Shown: positions 44,874 through 58,093, counted from the first letter of the stretch. The stretch is DNA of 64,000 nucleotides from Cyclaneusma minus (GCA_037179335.1 JAKZHN010000031.1:62001-126000), one strand, 5' to 3'. Notes: generated by a model from the sequence alone, not told the origin. Program-made: numbers and translations.

Positions 44874-46342
44874 GATCTTGGCCGTGGTGTTTCCTTCAGG
44901 TGCCGCGAGCCTGTGGTGGTCGAAGCAAGTATATGAAGCAAGTATATGAAGCCTCTCAGGCGGCGTGCTTGCTTTTTGACCAAGCCGGGTTGTTGGTTGA
45001 AGGTTCCTGTCACACACAATGCACGCGTCCCAAAGTGAAGTGTCCGATTTGACGTGACGAGTAGGTAACTGCCGAACTCTCTTCAGATAACGTTGGGGTT
45101 GCTCAGAGAGATGACAGCTTGAAGCATGGAAAGCAAACACTCCAATTGGGTTGTATGTTAGGTGTCGAGAATGAGAGAATGACAACGACACAATATCAAA
45201 CAAACGACAACGACAACAGCATTCAACAGAGACTTTTGAATGAAGAGAGCGAGTCTTGTCAGACTTGAAGCATTCAGCAGCAAAGCAAGATCACCTCAAA
45301 AGCAGTCCCAGACCCTGAGACAAGTCTTGGCCATAGCATTACCTTAAGTAGACTCACACACATCGGCACTCCTTGCACAAACTCCCCGTTTCGTCTGCGC
45401 TGAGCCACCGGCAGATCGTGCCTCGCGAAGGGAGGTGTAGCGGGGATAATATGAAAGAGGCGCTCTCACCATAACCTGCAGCAAAGTTAATTAAGAATTA
45501 AGAATGCCGCCGTTGTGTGGATTGTGCCATAAAGGACCCCCTGTTTAGTGTACGTCATCTGGCGATAAAGAGCTGACTCTAAAGCCTGTTTCGACGATGT
45601 GCTCCAAGGATTGTTCTGCCAGCGCAGCACCTGTCAAAGAAAACCCTTGCTGGGAACATGTGAAATGTATCTATTTCAGTTTCCGGGGTCAAAGATCGCC
45701 CAATCTGGCTTTCTCCACCATTCTCTCCGGCATGCATGACGCCCCAACCGTGACCTCGGGCACAGGTACAGTAAGGTAAAGTAATATAAAGCCATTCTCT
45801 GCATTCTTTGCATTCCTTTGCATCTTGTTCAAAGCATCTGATTCGCGCCTCGGTATGTCGGAATTTGCTTTTCTTTGTCAGGTTCTGCGCAACACCGCAA
45901 CCTGAAACGTCCCTGATTGCCATTTGCGGTACCAAATGCCGAGTCTCAACGACACGCCGGGAACTCACGCGGGGAGCTCCCCAAATGGCAGTGAGTTTGG
46001 TTTGAGAATAGCCAAAAGCACATAAGCATAGAGATTGAGAACATAGTGACGCGTATATTCTCTTTTGTGGTATGTCGGTACTTATCTGTGTGCGACCGCC
46101 TTGAACACAGCCCCAATGACACAGGTCTGCTTTCGTTGCTTTGTGTTGCGAGTCTTTGTGTTGCGAGTATGCTTCGTTCCGAGACCTTGAGCCCCTATGT
46201 GTCAATCCGTCGTCAGTTGAGATACTCGTGTTCCATCCGGTACTCGACCTGGGCCCGAATCCAACCCTGTGTATGCTGTATTCTAGACCGGGAAATAACA
46301 GTGATCCCCTACACAAAGTGACAGAACCTGCCATGAGATTCT
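44874..46342. other. 1.5-kb intergenic region
   Basis: A 256-codon minus-strand frame (45579-46349) has no domain or conserved-looking block and overlaps the end of the next gene, so I do not call it. A small tandem pair of TTTGTGTTGCGAGT-like units lies at about 46140-46168. Confidence 0.5.
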
Positions 46343-48652
46343 TCACCAAGCCTCCCAGATCTGCGAGCCCATAGCCACGAGGCGATTGAACAGCTCCTCG
46401 CGGAGCGCGATCGCCGTCAGATGTTTCGAATTGCCCTCCTTGTCGACAATGATAATGCCATCCGCAATCGCGCGATCCGTCGCCCAGCCCACAATCATCT
46501 TCGACTTCCAGCCCAATCCGCCGACTTTCTTAAGTTCCTGTCACACAGTTAATCAACCAGTGTTCTCCCTCACAATTGCATGCAAACAACTTACCTTAAT
46601 ATCAGCAATAGCAATCGAAAACACCGGCTCAATATCCTCCTCCTCCGTCGTCCAACTCAACGCCGGACTAGTCGCCGTACTCGTAATATACAAATGTCCC
46701 TTCTTCCCCTTATACCGAGCCGGAAAGTCCACCGGCCCCGCCGGATCCTGGGGACCCGTTTTCAGTACCCCCAGTCGGTTCTTCGCATGCTCCACGCCTG
46801 CCTTAGCTTTCAATCTATCAGCACCCAGCAGCGTTTCAACGCCGCCTTTCGTAGTGCCCTTGACAAAAGCAAGCAGACGACGTCCGTGATGCTTTTTAGG
46901 GACATCGGTGCCGGATGCTTTGGCGGAGTCCAAGTCTTCGGGACCGGCGGTGGGGTTGATGGCTGCGGACATTTCGGAGTCGTCGACGCCTTGTTCATCC
47001 GGGTCAGTAAGTCCTGTACTGGGGGTTAGCGTAGTCTTCTTACCAAGGTGTTCGAGGTTCTGACCGGCTGCTGCATGTGCCTCTTGGGGCGGAGGTGGGC
47101 CAGAGAATGGTGGTGGTGGGATAGGGGCTTTGTTCTTCTCGCCAATACGGAGCAGAGTAATTGTAAGCTGAGCATTTGTGGGTACGCCTTTGAGCAAGGT
47201 ATTGCGGATCTCGAGAAGCTTTTGCCAGTTGGGGAATTCGCGGTTCAGGTAGGACAAGCCACGCCAGATGATGGGATCGGCAAAGAAGCCGAAGCCTACG
47301 AAGAAGGTGTTGGCTTTCATGAACATGTAGGAACTTGTGAATGTGGATATGAGAAGAACTGGTAAGAGACAGGCTGCGAGCTTGAGTCTGGGCTTCTCTT
47401 TGGGGAATGGCGATGTTGCATCCAGGCCGTTTCCAAATCTCTCCCAACCGTCGGCGATATCTGCGATCACATGCATGACTGGTCTGGTCTTGGACCACAT
47501 GGCATCAGACATGGGCTGCTTCGTCTTGTCGTGAGGAGCAGAAGCATCGTCACCAGCAGCCGTAGTCTGTGCTTTTGATGCTGCATTTATGAGATCGGTC
47601 GGGTCCGGCGCTTTGGATCCTAGAGCTGTACTGTCCTCATTTTCTTCTGGTGGTTCTCCCTGGGGATGCTTGCCCGTTGCACTGCTCAAAGCTATATGAG
47701 TGAACTGGTTGACGAAATTGCTGGCCTCCTGCTCGACAGCCTCGCCTTGGTGCTTTTCAGGAGCTCCAGTTAAACTGTTGTCGCTGCCCAAAACTCCAGC
47801 GGTAGGTTTCTTGATGCCGCCAGTCTTGGAGTCGATGAGAGCAATTGGAGCTGGAGGGAAACAGTATGTTCTCGCAGGTGGGTATACGATCAGGATCATC
47901 AGAAAGGCGATGATGGTGGGTATTAGGAAGTCCAGGGCCCAAGTGACAAAATAGACAGCCATGAAGGCGATAGTACGATTGCGCTCTCGCCATGATCGTA
48001 GCCGTGCAATATGCTTGGCAAATCCGACTACGCCGATGATGACGGTCATATACAATCGCTCGATGTTTGATCGGAGTTTGTCAGGTGAGAATTCCTCTTC
48101 GTCTGCGATATTGAGATCGAGTCCACCGAGGGGTGGTTCTGGAATGGCTTTCACATGGTACATTTGCTAAAATGTTCTGTTAGCTGAGTACTCGCAACGG
48201 TTTTCTCGCTCAGTCAATTGCCCCCATTGATACTGCTTCCATTGCAGCTCACAAGAAACAAAGCCTACCTTATTGAAGCGTCGAACAAGCGTCCAAAGCT
48301 CCTCATTGCTCATCCCACCAACCAGAGGAGCTGGTACAAGCTCAGGCTCCTCATTCCATCCCAAGTCTCTGACCTCTGTTGCGCCATGATTGTGCTGCAC
48401 AATACCTTTCTCTTCATGGTCTTCAGCTGCCAGAGCATGGCTCTCAGTCGGCTTCTCCTCTTCATGGGCTATGACCTTCTCTGGTTCTCCAGAAGTTGCT
48501 TCATGAGCGACGGCTTTCGCTGGTTCATCGGGATTCGTAGGGTGCTGCTCAATTGTATCATAGATAACGACACCAGAAGAGTCTTTTGGCCTTCGAGCGA
48601 CTGTTGCAGATACCGTAGGATCCATAGCGACAGCTTGGTCTGCACTCGCCAT
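46343..48652 (-). CDS. DUF3292 fungal membrane protein
   Basis: Three exons (48652-48269, 48166-46595, 46537-46343) give 716 aa. Exon 1 is an acidic, disordered N-terminus ending LWTLVRRFNK. Exon 2 contains hydrophobic segments (about 60-110 residues in: FMAVYFVTWALDFLIPTIIA, FLMILIVYP; later LAACLLPVLLISTFTSSYMF) and a Pro-rich and Asp/Glu-rich linker. Exon 3 resembles a GRAM/PH-like end (KMIVGWATDRAIADGIIIVD, then LREELFNRLVAMGSQIWEAW). This layout matches the DUF3292 family restricted to fungi. The function is unknown; a PH/GRAM-like end would suggest membrane or lipid binding. All exon lengths are multiples of three. Confidence 0.85.
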
Positions 48653-49789
48653 GATGGCAGATGAGCACTAACTGAGGATTGATCCCAGGTGTAGTATTCT
48701 CGCGTCACCCTTGACGTTCAAGTAAACATGAAAGGGGTCTTGAGAACGACGAAAAGAATTGAACTTGACGAAATCAAAATTTGTGAAAGTTTGAAGATCA
48801 AGAAAAGTGCGACCTTGAGCGTTTCTTTGACGAACGGGTTGAGCCTTCTAGTACCCCCCTCAACGTCGCTGAACTCTCTTTGTACGCGCCATCGACGTCA
48901 TAGAAGGGAGGGAAACGCGCATCTGGATACTGCTAGCGTGCGAAGATCCGAGACCAGACAGGAATGAGAAACGCGAGATCTTCTCTTTTCAGCCTTGAAT
49001 GCATGAGATGGACGTTATCCTTCCAGTCAGCTGAAGGTTGGTGTTGTCACGTCGTTGATAGTTTGGAGATTTAAACTTACGGAGACTTCGTCGATCGGCA
49101 CAGGGATGCCTAAATTCCCATGTCAGATATGCACCACTTTATGTGCAGTCTTATTGGACGGGACATAGCAGACTGGTTTGAAACCAAAGCAGTCGATGCA
49201 GGTTTTATTCTCGAAATGATCCCAACGCCCAACTTGTCCTGTAATCGGGATCATGTCGTAATTCCTGCCATCGTCAATCAATAGACTTGATACGCTCCTG
49301 ACTGAGTAAGCGCGACTGTGTCGAATTCGTAGTGATGGGTCAGGTCATTCAATATCCTGCTCATAACTGGTCCATTCAGCAGTCTGACCGGGATTCCACC
49401 AGAGGCACGCTAAACCATTGTTTCCAGTCTCCTCCTCGCTTGTGAAACGGATTCTTTGTACACCGTTTTCCAACGTGTATATTCAGATCCGAAAATCCGG
49501 AACTTGCCCGTCTCTATCTCTGTCCATCTCCTCTTCCCTGCGGGTATATGAGCACACTAAAACACAACGGCGACAGTCCTGTTCCAAGGTGAAGATGCAA
49601 GCTCCCTGGTTTCGTTCCTCAGGTCCTGCTCACGGAAGAGTGATCATTGTAGGCCCGCAGTTGCGAACGGGGGGAATTGGGACGAGGCATGATCAAGTTC
49701 ATGTCCGGCGAAAACGAAGGACGGGTTGACAGTGGGAAGAATAAGGGTATCGGCTACTGAGCGCACCAGAGAATACCATCCCCGATGTT
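48653..49789. other. Intergenic, no gene seen
   Basis: About 1.1 kb between the DUF3292 gene start and the end of the tim21 gene. Frames under 105 codons only. Confidence 0.55.
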
Positions 49790-50574
49790 CTAGTTCCACG
49801 AAACTCCAAACATCTTCATCTTGCCCTTGGAACCCGAGGTACCCGTATCTGCATTCTCGAGATAAATTCTTTGGTGGCCTTTGACGTCGAGGGCCAAGTA
49901 TTTGTATTCATACTCGCTCTGCGAAGGTTTCTTCGTCATGTGTAAACTGACGACACCTTTATTGAGAGGCCCGTCAACCTAATATAGGTCAGCCTTGCCC
50001 GTCATATTCACTCGGATCGTACCACTTACGTTGAAATGCATAACCAAATGTTCGTCGCCGCGATTGTCCTTTGTGACATTGGAAGTTATTGGTCTCGCCC
50101 TGGCCCATTTATTCCAAGTTGGCTCTCCATAGGCAGTAATTTTGCTTCCAGGTCCTAAGAGTTCGGTGCATCGCGGGTCTCTCTTTACTTGGTCGACGGC
50201 TCTGTTGAAATGCGTAACTTTGCTGTCGCTTGAGAAAACTTCCGAGTACATGACATATGCGACACCGCCCTGCAGACTATCAGCATCGTGTGTACGCATG
50301 GTATCTGGTCGAGAGGATGTACGGTCAAGACCACGCCCAGTGCAATCAAACCGCCATTAAAAGACTGCTGCGTCGTCCGCGCCACCTTCTCTTTCGCAGA
50401 GAGGTTTCCCCATGCTACTCGGCCATCATCGTTAAACACGGTCACGGGCTTTCTCTTGGGCTGAGGCGCGGTTGTTCCCAAGCTGTTCTGGGTTGCGTAT
50501 AAACGGGAGAAGAGAAGAGGGCGGACGGTGGGAGGTAGGCTGAGGATCTGCGGAGTTTTTGTGATGAGGCTCAT
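49790..50574 (-). CDS. tim21: Mitochondrial import inner-membrane translocase subunit Tim21
   Basis: Three exons (50574-50323, 50269-50030, 49978-49790) give 226 aa. The N-terminus is a mitochondrial presequence (MSLITKTPQILSLPPTVRPL, then LFSRLYATQN). One TM segment (about 73-92) spans the first splice junction (GGLIALGVVLT / GGVAYVMYSEVF). The intermembrane-space domain follows: VTHFNRAVDQVKRDPRC, GPGSKITAYGEPTWNKWARA, and the C-terminal strand region ending MKMFGVSWN. Tim21 belongs to TIM23, binds Tom22 and links import to the respiratory chain. Introns are 53 and 51 nt, with donors GTACAT and GTAAGT. The family length is normal. Confidence 0.93.
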
Positions 50575-51085
50575 GGTGTGCGTGAATTACTGAAATAATG
50601 GTCGGAAGTTGTGTGAAGAGAAATTGTTCAGAGCTTGGTGGTTCTCTTCCAGATGTGGGGAAAGCTGTCGGCCGAGCTTCAACATTTCGATTCCCAGACG
50701 GAGGCTCGGAGTCCGGCCCGTCAACCAAGAGGTTCCTGCCACGTTTCCCTCCCGATTACCCGGATTTCTTTTAATGGGTTGAAGTTATAATGAATCCCAC
50801 AAAGTACCTGTTTGACAAACATCCTGTCACTTTTTTAATATTGCGTCTAAGAAAATCGACCGCACCAAAATCGGGAATTCCTTGGGTCGGCCTCAGGCGT
50901 AATGCGCTAACCGGATCAAGCTTACATTCAGCAATCTGGCCCGCACCCTCGCTGCCCCGAATCCCCCTCGATAGATTCATAAACTGTCACAACCGCCTCT
51001 AAGCCCAGCCTCGAGCGCCTCGCTGCAACTCAAAACGCCAGCCTACCGATAGATACCTGTCTGCGCTATATCGTCGCTCGCCAAC
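50575..51085. promoter_or_regulatory. Divergent upstream region of tim21 and glo3
   Basis: 511 bp between start codons; both promoters must lie here. No recognisable element picked out. Confidence 0.5.
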
Positions 51086-52786
51086 ATGGCTGCTGCTATG
51101 GCCTCCAAGGTCCAGTCGCAGAAGATCTTCGAGAAGCTGAAGTCGAAGCCCGCGAATAAAGTAACCATGCCCCTTTCTACAGCTCTGCCTATGAATCTCT
51201 TTGACATGAACTTCATAGGTATGCTTCGACTGCGGCGCAAAGAACCCGACTTGGACCTCAGTGCCCTTCGGAATCTACTTGTGCCTCGACTGCTCCTCTA
51301 ACCACCGCAATCTCGGTGTCCATATCTCTTTTGTGCGCTCTACCAACCTCGACCGTAGGTTCATCCTTGACACGCCCGTTGTGGTGAACACTGAATAACA
51401 AGTCTATTAGAATGGCAATGGGATCAATTGCGTGTGATGAAGGTCGGCGGCAACGAGTCTGCGACCAAGTACTTCCAGTCGAACGGTGGTACTGCGGCGC
51501 TTAACAGCAAAGACCCCAAAACCAAATACCAATCCAATACCGCAACCAAGTACAAGGAAGAGCTTAAGAGGCGATCTGCAAAAGACGCAGAGGAGTGAGT
51601 GCAAATTTGGACTTCGTGCCAGCTGAAGTATATGCTGAACCGTTCTAGATACCCTGGTGAGGTGGTGATTACCGATGTTCCTGGTGCATCGACAGATGGC
51701 ACTTCTACACCCGCAGGAGATCCAGAAGACGACTTCTTTTCTTCCTGGGACAAGCCTGCGATTAAGCGACCCACGCCTCCTATTTCTCGAACTGGCACCC
51801 CTCCGGTAGTCGGCCGCACGCCATCCCCCTTTCTTACTGGCACTGCAAACAGCAATGGCAACGGTATTGCAAGGACAGCGTCTCCTCTTGCCGGAGCCGC
51901 TGCTCCCACTGCAAGCCGTACGACATCATCTGCAGCACTACGCAAGAACACACCTATCGGAAGCGGCCCACGGAAGACTGGCATCCTAGGCGCGAAGAAG
52001 ACACAGAAACTGGGCGCGAAGAAGGTCACCAGCGATGTCATCGACTTTGACGAGGCAGAAAGGAAGGCGAAGGAGGAGGCCGAGCGTATCGAGAAACTCG
52101 GCTACGACCCTGAAGCAGAAGAAGCTGCTGCCAAAAAATCCGCCTTCCCAACCAAGACCGCCGAAGCGACGGTTGTGAAGCCCACTCCCGTGAACCCTGG
52201 CCGAGCAGGCTATGGCGCATCCGAAAACAAGGACCGCTCGACTGGCGATGTCGAGAGACTAGGAATGGGAATTGGCAGACTGGGCTTTGGACAGATTGGC
52301 GGCAACAAGCCAGCCGCAGCTCAGAAGAAGATGGGCGGCTTTGGCTCCGTGGGTCCTATCAAGTCCACCGAAGAAGGTGAGTTTACGAATACAAAGAGAA
52401 TCTATTGCCCAGTTCTGCAGGTACATTTGCTGACACAACCCCAAGACGACGACGAGAAATACGCGCGCCAGAAATTCGGCAACCAGAAGGGTATCTCCAG
52501 CGATGAGTTCTTCGGCAAAGGCTCCTTCGATCCCAATGCACAGGCCGAAGCCAAGTCGCGTCTGCAAGGCTTCGAAGGCGCATCTGCCATCTCGTCAAAC
52601 GCCTATTTCGGACGACCCGAGGACGAGCCTGGCACTGAGGACTATGGCGATCTTGAGAGCGCTGCGAAGGACTTCGTCCGCAAGTTTGGAATCACGGCTG
52701 GCGATGACTTGGAGAACTTGACACAGGTGCTGGGCGAGGGTGCGACGAAACTTCAGGGTGCTATTCGAAGTTACCTGAACGGCTAG
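51086..52786 (+). CDS. glo3: ADP-ribosylation factor GTPase-activating protein, Glo3 type
   Basis: Five exons (51086-51160, 51219-51354, 51411-51594, 51649-52376, 52446-52786) give 487 aa. The ArfGAP zinc finger is CX2CX16CX2C (C27, C30, C47, C50), followed by the arginine finger Arg55 in [13 protein letters not shown]. The middle is Ser/Thr/Pro-rich; the C-terminal part carries Glo3-motif-like segments ([20 protein letters not shown], and [13 protein letters not shown]). It should stimulate GTP hydrolysis by Arf1 in COPI retrograde transport from Golgi to ER. The last intron (52377-52445) is 69 nt with no stop, so its retention keeps the frame and adds 23 residues. The GTGAGT donor, CTGAC branch and a clean EEDDDE join favour splicing. 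Confidence 0.93.
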
Positions 52787-53224
52787 AGGTTGAAGGGAGA
52801 GCAGATTGTGTTTTTTGAGATACGGTGGTATACGATGGTGTTGATGGAAGCGGAGGGGAGTTTAGAGCTTTAGTCTGTCTGCTAGAACCTCGATAAACTG
52901 AAGCAGCTCTTTAAAAACAGCCCCTGGTTCCCGACTGTCGCCCGCGGCGCACAGCCAAGCCGGACGAACCAGGCAGACTTGAGGCTCACTGAAATATTGC
53001 TTATCGCGGAAATTATCGCAGATCATGATCACGACATAACTAGAGTGTCCGACCGTCGGCTTGATAGGGCGAAGAAGGTGAGGGAAGTATTTTTTGCGAC
53101 ATCTTTTTCTCCTCGAAATCGGAATGCATGTGCAGTCCAGCCATCCTCGCAGTCCCCCGAGCCTAATTTGATCCAAGGACATAGCCAACTGCCAAGTTCG
53201 CTGCCCGCTCGGCGCTCGCCCAGG
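52787..53224. other. Intergenic / 5' UTR of the permease gene
   Basis: 438 bp between glo3 and the permease start. The permease frame is open for 82 codons upstream of the chosen Met, but that stretch has no membrane or family character and is regarded as 5' UTR. Confidence 0.5.
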
Positions 53225-54950
53225 ATGAGCGACACATCCAACCCCGCCAAACACCAACCAACCGTCCTAGTCTCCTCCAACGACCCCGAATCCTCACGAC
53301 ACGGAGCCGCCCCCGACGCTCACGCCGCCGACTTCGTCACCACCAACGAAGACCGCGATCTCCAGCGCGGCCTGGACCAGCGCCATGTATCGCTCATCGC
53401 CATCGCAGGCGCCATCGGCACGGGTCTCTTCTTAGGACTCGGCTCGTCGATTCAGACGGCTGGGCCGCTGGGCGCGCTGCTGGGATATTTTACTGTTGGG
53501 TTGGTTGTTTGTGCGGTGCAGTTTGCGCTGGGGGAGGTGACGGCGCTGCTGCCGGTGACGGGGAGCTTTGTGAGGCATGCGGAGTTTTTGGTAGATCCGG
53601 CGGTGGGGTTTGCTGTGGGTTGGAATATCATATATGGAAATTGGCTGTCGATACCTGCGGAGATCTCGGCTATTTGTGTCCTATTTCAGTTCTGGACGGA
53701 TGTGAACTCGAGCATATGGATTGTCATATTCATCCTCCTAACGTTCCTGGTTGGGATGAGCTTGATCAGAGTCTATGGTACTTATAATACCCACCCTGGT
53801 ATCCTCACCCCCATCTCATCGAGCATACCCACTGATGCACAAAACAGGCGAGGTAGAATTCTGGTTCGCGCTCCTCAAAATCGTCTTCATCATCTTCCTC
53901 ATCATCCTCGGCCTCGTCATCTCCCTCGGCGGCATCCCCGGTGTTCCTCGCCAAGGCTTTGCATACTGGAAGTCCCCCGGCCCCTTCGTCGACTACATCG
54001 CCAGCGGTTCCTGGGGCCAATTCCTCGGCTACTGGTCCTGCATGACCTCCGCAGTGTTCTCGTTCGCAGGCGCTGAATCCGTCGCTATGGCCGCCGCTGA
54101 AACACGCAATCCGCGGCAGGCGATCCCGAGAGCGTGTAAAAGGGTTTTTTGGCGTGTGGCGATCTTTTATATTCTAAGTGTGCTTGTGGTGGGTATGTTG
54201 GTGGCGAGTAGTGATGAGAGGTTGAATGACGAGTCCGGAACTGCGGCGCAGAGTCCGTTTGTTATTGCGGCGGAGGCGGCGGGAATTAGTGCTATTCCGA
54301 GTGTGGTGAATGCCATCGTTATTACGTCTGCGTGGTCTTCGTCGAATCAGGCGCTGCTGTCGGGCACAAGGGTGCTATATGCACTTGCGCTCAAGAAACA
54401 GGCTCCGAAGGTTTTTCTGAGGACTACGTCGTGGGGCGTTCCTTACGTTTGCGTGCTGGTCCAGACAGCTTTTATGTTTACGGCATTTATGAGCCTTTCC
54501 TCGGGGGCGCTGACGGTGTTTTATTGGTTTGTGGATTTGGTATCGGCTGGGGTGCTGATCAGTTGGATCGCTATCCTCGTCAACCACCAGCGGCTTCTGA
54601 TGGCTATGAAGAAGCAGTCGATTCCTTATTCGCTACTTCCTTGGCACAATTCCTGGACCCGGTACTCGACGCCCGTGGCATTGTGCGCTTGCGTCTTGAT
54701 TTTGTTCACTGGGGGATTTGCAAACTTCACGAAAGGGCGTTGGAGTGCTTCAGGTTTTGTTTCATCATATCTTGATATCCCACTTGTCTTGGGAGCATAC
54801 GCAATTTGGAAGGTGGTTAAGAAGACCAAGTTTGTGAGGCTGGAAGACATACCGCTGAGGGAAGCGTTTGAGGAAATCGAAAGGGAGCCTGAAGACCCGG
54901 AGCCAGTGGCCAAGGGGTGGGTCAAATGGGTGGCATTTCTGTGGGATTGA
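53225..54950 (+). CDS. Amino-acid permease (APC superfamily, YAT family)
   Basis: Two exons (53225-53777, 53848-54950) give 551 aa. The start MSDTSNPAKHQPTV precedes a hydrophilic leader of about 50 residues and the family signature RGLDQRHVSLIAIAGAIGTG with LFLGLGSSIQ (TM1). About twelve hydrophobic segments follow, including the well-conserved AGAESVAMAAAETRNPRQAI region and SAWSSSNQALLSGTRVLYAL. The C-terminus is acidic (EEIEREPEDPEP) and ends in an aromatic-rich segment. It should be a plasma-membrane proton-coupled amino-acid importer. Substrate cannot be read from the sequence; similarity in tone to Dip5-like carriers is only an impression. The intron interrupts VYG|GEVEFW, a usual spot between helices. 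Confidence 0.9.
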
Positions 54951-55653
54951 GCCCGGAAATGCGGTATTTTCAACATTTTGCGCAACACTTATGAATTCTA
55001 CATACTCAGAATCAATCCAAGTTGCGAGAAGACTTAAGGCGGCAGTTGACTTGGGTTAGCTTCTGTTCAATAACGAGGGTTTAGAGTGCAGCGTCGACAA
55101 CCTCGCCCTCCCGAAACTCCTGGTCACCCAAAAGCCTCTACTATTTCATCCCCCACGATGTGCACTCGTGCCATAAGAAAGAAGATCGGAGGAAATCCAG
55201 TATACGATATATTCGACCATCAAATGATCCGGCCAATCACGATAGCAGCGAATCCGGTGGGATTGGCCACCGAGCATCCGATGTCTCGACAAGCTTCTCG
55301 CTCCGCTGGGAAGCATGTCGATCCTCCTCGTGCCTCCGTCCAATCTAACCATGGCGTTGTACCCCTGGATTTGGGGGCCGAATCCGGTACGTATGTACCA
55401 TGGGTCGCTCAAATGACGTACAGGCCACCCGTTTTCCTATTATCTTTGCGGTACAGCCACTGGAATCCGGATATTCATACTTCAGAATCGCTAAGGTACC
55501 GTGGATTGCGGATTGGGGTTCATATACCACATGTTTCACTTTCCAAGCGTCAGCGTTCGCGATCGCTAAGTGGTATTTCTTGTTCGTTTGACATTTCTGC
55601 TTTTCCACTTTCGTTACATGACTTCGTGCTGCAGTTGCGATTTTTGGAGTCGG
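54951..55653. other. Intergenic, no gene accepted
   Basis: A + strand frame of 272 codons (55086-55904) runs through here into the GH92 gene, but it has no domain and overlaps the well-supported signal-peptide exon in another frame. Taken as chance. Confidence 0.5.
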
Positions 55654-58093
55654 ATGTTTGCGAAAATGTCAGGACGTCTTTTGACTGCGCTGCTTCTTAC
55701 GGCTTCGAATGCGAATGCTGTGGACTTGACGGGCTATGTTCTTACGAACGTAAGTCAATTTTGAGATATCCACAATTTCCGTTCTGGAGACATGATACTT
55801 CGGCAGTTCATGCGTCGTTATACTCGTTGCTGATTCGTGCTAGATGGGAGACACAAGCGGAGGAAACGACTTCCCAGGAGTCGCCCAACCATATGGAATG
55901 GTAAAGCTAGGTCCAGATCTGTATGATGGCTCAGACAGCTATTCCGGATACGACGCAGACGGCAACTTTACGGGCTTTTCGATGATGCATGAGAGCGGAA
56001 CTGGAGGAGCCCCGAAATATGGAGTGGTTTCGCAGATGCCGGTGCTGGGTAATATTACGAACCCGTTGGCAGATCACAATGACACACGACTCGGTACGGA
56101 TGTTACGTCTGTCGGCTACTACAAAGCATCTATGGGAAGCGGTATTGTCGTCGAGCTGGCGGCGACGAGCAGGGCGGGCCTTTATCAATACTCGTTCCCG
56201 CCAGACAAGGAAGCGAATGTTATTATCGATGTCTCGCATGTTTTGCCTTCGTACCGCGGCTTGGGCTGGAGTCAAAGCTATCTAGGGGGGAACATTACGA
56301 TTGCGGAAGATGGGCATTATGAAGGGTTCGGCGACTACAACGGTGGCTGGAATCTTGCCCCTGAGTGGAGAATCTTCTTTTGTGGCTATTTCTCCCAACC
56401 AGCTTCCAGCACCAAGACCTTTCTCGGCACAAATGAACTTGGCAGCATGCTGGCACAATACAATGACACCACTTCGTTTAATTCAACAGCTCGACTGGGC
56501 GCTGTCTATTCTTTTGGTACCAACAACGTCACTTCCCGGGTGGGAATCTCATTCATCTCCTCCGCCCAAGCCTGCTCCAACGTCAACTCCCAGATTCCAG
56601 ATGGCACATCATTATCAACCGTCACCGATGCCACCAAAGATGTCTGGAACACACGAATCCTGAACAAGGTCACCACTCCATCAACCAACACGACCATGCT
56701 CCAAATGCTCTACACATCCATGTACCACATGAACCTCCTCCCCAGCAACCGCACCGGTGAGAACCCCCTTTGGGACTCCCCAGAACCCTACTACGACGAC
56801 ACCTTCACCCTCTGGGACCTCTTCCGCTGCACCACTCCCCTATTCCACATCCTCTCCCCCAGCACCTACACCGAATTCATCAACTCCCTCCTCAACATCT
56901 ACACCCACGTCGGATACATGCCCGACGCACGCTCTTCCAACTGGAACGGCGCCACCCAAGGCGGCAGCAACGCCGACAACGTACTCGCCGACGCTTTCAT
57001 CAAAGGCATCGGAGTTTCCGACGGTTCCGTAAACTGGACAACCGGCTACGCCGCAATGGTAAAAGACGCCGAAATCACGCCTCCCAACAACCACGATCCT
57101 CGCGACTCAACAGGAGCCACGAATCAAGGCCGTGGCGCTTTGCCAGACTGGCTCGAATACGGCTACATAACGCCCTCATACGGCCGTTCCGTATCACGCG
57201 CCGTCGAATACAGCGTCAACGATTTCGCTCTATACCAGGTAGCATCCGGGCTCAACTTTTCTTCCGACAGCGCCAAATACCTCAACCGCTCACGAAATTG
57301 GCGATACCATTGGAACCCCAACGCCACCTCGCTAGGATTTTCCGGCTTCGTGGTGCCACGAACAGCGTCCGGTGCGTTTATAGCACAAAACCCGCTAAGC
57401 TGCGGAGGCTGCTACTGGACAAATTACTACTACGAAGGTCTACCCTGGGAATACAGCTTCAATGCTCACCACGACATTTCGCACCTGATTTCTCTGTCTG
57501 GTGGAAATGACACATTTGTAGAGCGTTTGAACGCTATGTTTACTCCCGGCCTGAATACGGGAGGAAGTGGAAGCTCGGCGTATAATAATACGATTTTCAA
57601 TCCGGGGAATGAACCTAGTTTTACGACGCCTTATTTGTATAATTTTATTAATAGGCAGGATTTGAGTGTGAAGGAGTCGAGATATGCAGCAAACGCCTAC
57701 TACGCACCCACGCCCTCCGGTCTCCCCGGCAATTCAGACGCCGGAGCTATGCAATCTTGGTTATTATGGAATATGCTAGGTCTTTATCCGATGACGGGAC
57801 AGACTACTTTCTTGATAGGTAGTCCGTGGATGAATTATACGCTGGACTTGGAGGATGGGAAGAAACTGGAGGTTACGGTGGTGCTTGGTGGTGACGGGAA
57901 TAGAGAGGATGCAGTGGCGGGTGAGGGAGAGGCGATTTATGTGCAGAGCTTGGAGGTTAATGGTGAGAGTTGGAATAAGGGATGGGTCACTTGGGATAAT
58001 GTGTTTGCAAATGGGGGACGGATGGATTTTGTGTTGGGTGAGACGGCGAGGAATTGGACCGCGGGGGAGACGCCGCCTAGTCCGGCGAGTTGA
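55654..58093 (+). CDS. Secreted GH92 alpha-mannosidase
   Basis: Two exons (55654-55749, 55844-58093) give 781 aa. The first exon encodes a signal peptide (MSGRLLTALLLTASNANA) and VDLTGYVLTN; the 94-nt intron starts GTAAGT and ends CTAG. Exon 2 opens with GDTSGGNDFPGVAQPYGMVK, the conserved start of the GH92 N-terminal beta domain. Later family blocks include WDLFRCTTPL, LADAFIKGIG, the GNEPSFTTPYLYNF loop and GNSDAGAMQSWLLWNMLGLY (catalytic Asp and metal region). Several N-glycosylation sites are present. GH92 enzymes are calcium-dependent exo-alpha-mannosidases, often acting on 1,2-linked mannose of fungal mannoproteins. The Met at 55666 is an alternative start. Confidence 0.93.

Noticed and set aside
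45579..46349. 256-codon minus-strand frame
   Set aside because: No domain, runs into the end of the DUF3292 gene, low-complexity pieces from short repeats.
52979..53224. 82-codon N-terminal extension of the permease frame
   Set aside because: No membrane character; the family starts at the Met used.
55086..55904. 272-codon + frame upstream of GH92
   Set aside because: Overlaps the GH92 signal-peptide exon and intron in another frame and shows no family character.
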